This document shows positions 61,721 to 64,000 of a stretch of DNA of 64,000 nt, in pieces. The first letter of the stretch is position 1; every line of letters begins with the position of its first letter. Source of the stretch: Cerrena zonata (Eukaryota; Basidiomycota; Agaricomycetes; Polyporales; Cerrenaceae); contig JASBNA010000001.1 in NCBI GenBank assembly GCA_038087015.1, forward strand, positions 1,426,001 through 1,490,000. Reading direction: 5' to 3'. A program made the position numbers and the translations under genes. The notes under the pieces are model-generated. The model did no database searches. It was not told the origin of the DNA and worked only from the letters and a program-made list of their open reading frames with translations.

Positions 61721-64000
61721 ATGCCAGACTACGTCTACGCGCTACACAATTTTGTTCCTGAGAAACCCGACGAAGTACCATTCAAAGTTGGTGATCGAAT
61801 CGAAGTGATAGAAAGGGACGAACTGTACCAGGATGGTTGGTGGCAGGTGAGTTCCCACTCTCTTCGCTCCCTTGACTCAGAAACCTATCCATCCGGGCTC
61901 GTATTTGCTTGCGACAACCGACTGGGCATCCAAACCGCAGAACCAACCACAGGTCATCGTGGAGAGCACACTTCATACCGGTCCATGGGAAGCGGATACC
62001 ACTATTCTCTTCCTCGCTGATATTACCAATGATCTTCGACCCTCTATGCGTCATGGGTGCTCCTGAACTTTGTCGGGCAACCACACATGCGAATAAGGCG
62101 TGTCTAGGGTGCACACCCAATGCATTACACGGTTCAAGCTATCCGTGGCCTCCATTCCATATGTTTCTCGGTTGAACCCTCTACTGCGAGGAGATTCACC
62201 AGGAAACTAAAGATTATGACTGCGCACACTTGGGTGTCTACTCAATGACATGCTCTCCCCGATTATCTGTGGTCTTAGTGATTTCGATGATTTTGAATAT
62301 GAACAATTGTGACTTGCCATGCTTATGCAGCATGGACTTGTCGATATAAGACAACAAATCCGTCAGGGGTATATCTCTCCATTTTCCCGATCGTACTATT
62401 CTTAAACAATGCCAATTTCATTTCACTCACTAATCTCCGCTTTGAAGGGTCGCAATCCTCAAGGAGAAATCGGTCTCTTTCCACAAAGCTACACCTCCCC
62501 AAACCCTCCCCCTCCACCGGCAGGATTACCAGGTTCGTCGTCTGGACCTATCCAGAAGACAGACTCTACCTCTTCAGAGTCTTCGGTAATGGTTCCCATC
62601 GCACTCGACACCCTGACGGAAGAGCCAGAGTCGTCTACGACCAATGCCACGGCTACCCCAGACCACGAAACTCGTGAACGAACGCTCAGCCAGGGTAACG
62701 GCGAGGTGATGCAGGCAACTATGACCGATGTCCAGAGGGCCATCGAGCAGCTTGGGCGAAACGACCGCGATGGGACGCGGAGTTTTAGTTTCGTCAGTTC
62801 TCAGGGTGACTATACGGATCGGTCGGGGACCGAGACTGAAGCCGAATCTGAGGATGAGGGTGGTCTTGGTTGGCATAAAGGTGCCCGTGAGAAGCTCGCC
62901 ATGCGAGCTAAGCGGGAGAACGAGGAGAGGCAAGCAAAGGAACAGGCAGAGTCTGGTCCTTCGACGCCAATGAGAATTACCGCCCCGCCTATCGATGTGG
63001 AGATGAGTGATGACAGTGAAGGGGAGGATGATGTAGAGCATTTGAGGAGGGCGAGGGAGTCGTATACTTCGGGGGGTATTCGTCATATTTCGGAGGATGA
63101 TGAGGAGGGGGAAGATGAGGGCGAAGCTCCTAAGGCTCCTGCACAGCAGCTTAAGTCACCCCAGTATGACCGAGCGAATCATCATATTGAACCCTCTGAG
63201 GACTTCATTGTCCCTCTACCGGACGATTCTGACATTCCTACTGCTACAGCAACTCAAGCCACATTCCCTGTATCTATATCTTCAGATACTGCCAAGGCGC
63301 CTTCTCCAATTCCTGCGTCTCCTACTGCGGATACCCCTCCGCCCCAGAAACTTGCAACACCGCCCGCCTCTCCGGCTCCTATTCCTGCTGCTGTTGACCC
63401 TGCACCAATGGCATCATCAAGCTCTACCCTATCTGTTACGTCCATCCCTGCAGCCGTTGACCCGAAGTCAGAAACCCCCGTATTTTCACAGCAGACAATC
63501 TCTCAACCTATCTTTTCACCTGCTTCTCTGAAGTCTATGCCCAGCACTATTCGTATAGGACAACAATTGCCATTCTCATCACCACCAGCTGGAGAATCCC
63601 CCACAGCTTCTACTATCGGATCTGTTGGACCATCGGGTTCAGTCCATTCAACATTAACACCAGCGACTACAGTTCCATCTCTCAACTCTGCTACTCCTGT
63701 GACATCCCCCGCACCTCAGAAGCAAACTTCTCTTCCTTCAAGTACTAAGAGCGTCCCGAAGCCAACCGAATGGAGTGTAGACGATGTTGTAGAATGGCTC
63801 AAATCGAAAGGAATCGACCAACCTACATGCGATAAGTTTATTGAGCAAGAGATTAGCGGAGATGTACTCCTTGAGCTCAACCAAGATATTCTCAAGAACG
63901 AAATAGGAGTAACTGCATTCGGAAAGCGAGTACGAATAATGAACTTCATCACAGAACTCAAGAGACCGCCGTCACCTTCCGAATCCGAGAAACAAGCAGC
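61721..64000 (+). CDS. Boi-type polarity protein (SH3 and SAM domains), 3' end outside window
   Basis: Scaffold of polarised growth and exocytosis that links Cdc42 signalling to the cortex. Exon 1 (61721-61846) encodes the first half of an SH3 domain (YALHNFVPEKPDEVPFKVGD to DGWWQ). Exon 2 from 62448 completes it (GRNPQGEIGLFPQSY). Then come a Pro-rich stretch, an acidic and Ser-rich linker, and Pro/Thr-rich sequence. A SAM domain starts near 63766 (TEWSVDDVVEWLKSKGID) and runs to MNFITEL near 63958. The family normally has a PH domain after this, which would lie beyond the window. The first intron is 601 nt, far longer than others here. Confidence 0.9.

Noticed and set aside
62489..63086. 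Open minus-strand frames in the last 1.5 kb
   Set aside because: They are shadows of the long coding exon of the SH3-SAM gene on the + strand, which is continuous through the window end.
1..64000. CRISPR array, prophage or bacterial operon
   Set aside because: No regularly spaced identical repeats and no operon structure; genes are spliced and eukaryotic throughout.

Overview
The window reads as a filamentous basidiomycete, most likely an Agaricomycete. Genes are split by many short GT-AG introns of about 45-70 nt. Conserved proteins include fungal chitin synthase, Spo12, Rheb, NUP188, TAF4 and a Boi-type polarity protein. A fatty acid synthase fragment has an acyltransferase-type region and an ACP/ketoreductase-type region in one gene, and an integrase-core transposase type common in mushroom-forming fungi is present. 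Everything here is by reading the sequence; no database search was run.

Layout. 1-2606 (-): chitin synthase, 3' end outside the window. 3749-4243 (-): Spo12-family protein. 4244-12314: about 8 kb with no convincing gene. 12315-13202 (+): Rheb GTPase. 15132-19407 (-): secreted GH2 beta-mannosidase. 19872-21600 (-): frameshifted MFS transporter of the allantoate-permease type. 22012-23823 (+): alanyl-tRNA editing protein. 23994-25049 (-): RING-finger protein. About 25.5-46.4 kb is an accessory island (below). 46901-47742 (+): HotDog thioesterase. 47814-48608 (-): HAM1/ITPA pyrophosphatase. 49261-50749 (+): TAF4. 50861-50932 (-): tRNA-Arg(ACG). 51048-52492 (+): methionine aminopeptidase with a mitochondrial-type leader. 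52745-58979 (-): NUP188. 59279-60520 (+): acidic nuclear-type protein. 60693-61305 (-): mitochondrial ribosomal protein uL13m. 61721-64000 (+): SH3-SAM Boi-type protein, running off the window.

The island is the striking part. Its ends are two inverted copies (25.52-25.99 kb and 46.00-46.44 kb) of one repeat, each with a degenerate TGACATTC-type tandem array outside a core of about 240 bp. A third core at 36.79-37.04 kb forms a closer inward-facing pair with the right copy. Inside lie an intact spliced integrase-core transposase, an intact eight-exon gene with AT-hooks and no family I recognise, and another spliced unknown gene. There are also partial copies of at least four conserved host genes: a Ran1-like kinase, RPB1, the STT4 PI4-kinase and fatty acid synthase. 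The FAS and STT4 pieces keep introns, so they were copied as DNA. This looks like a TIR-type mobile element, or a nest of them, that has picked up pieces of housekeeping genes.

Two genes outside the island carry lesions that matter to any user: the MFS transporter (three frameshifts) and NUP188 (one frameshift and one in-frame stop). The first exon of HAM1 also does not splice in phase. These may be real mutations or assembly errors.
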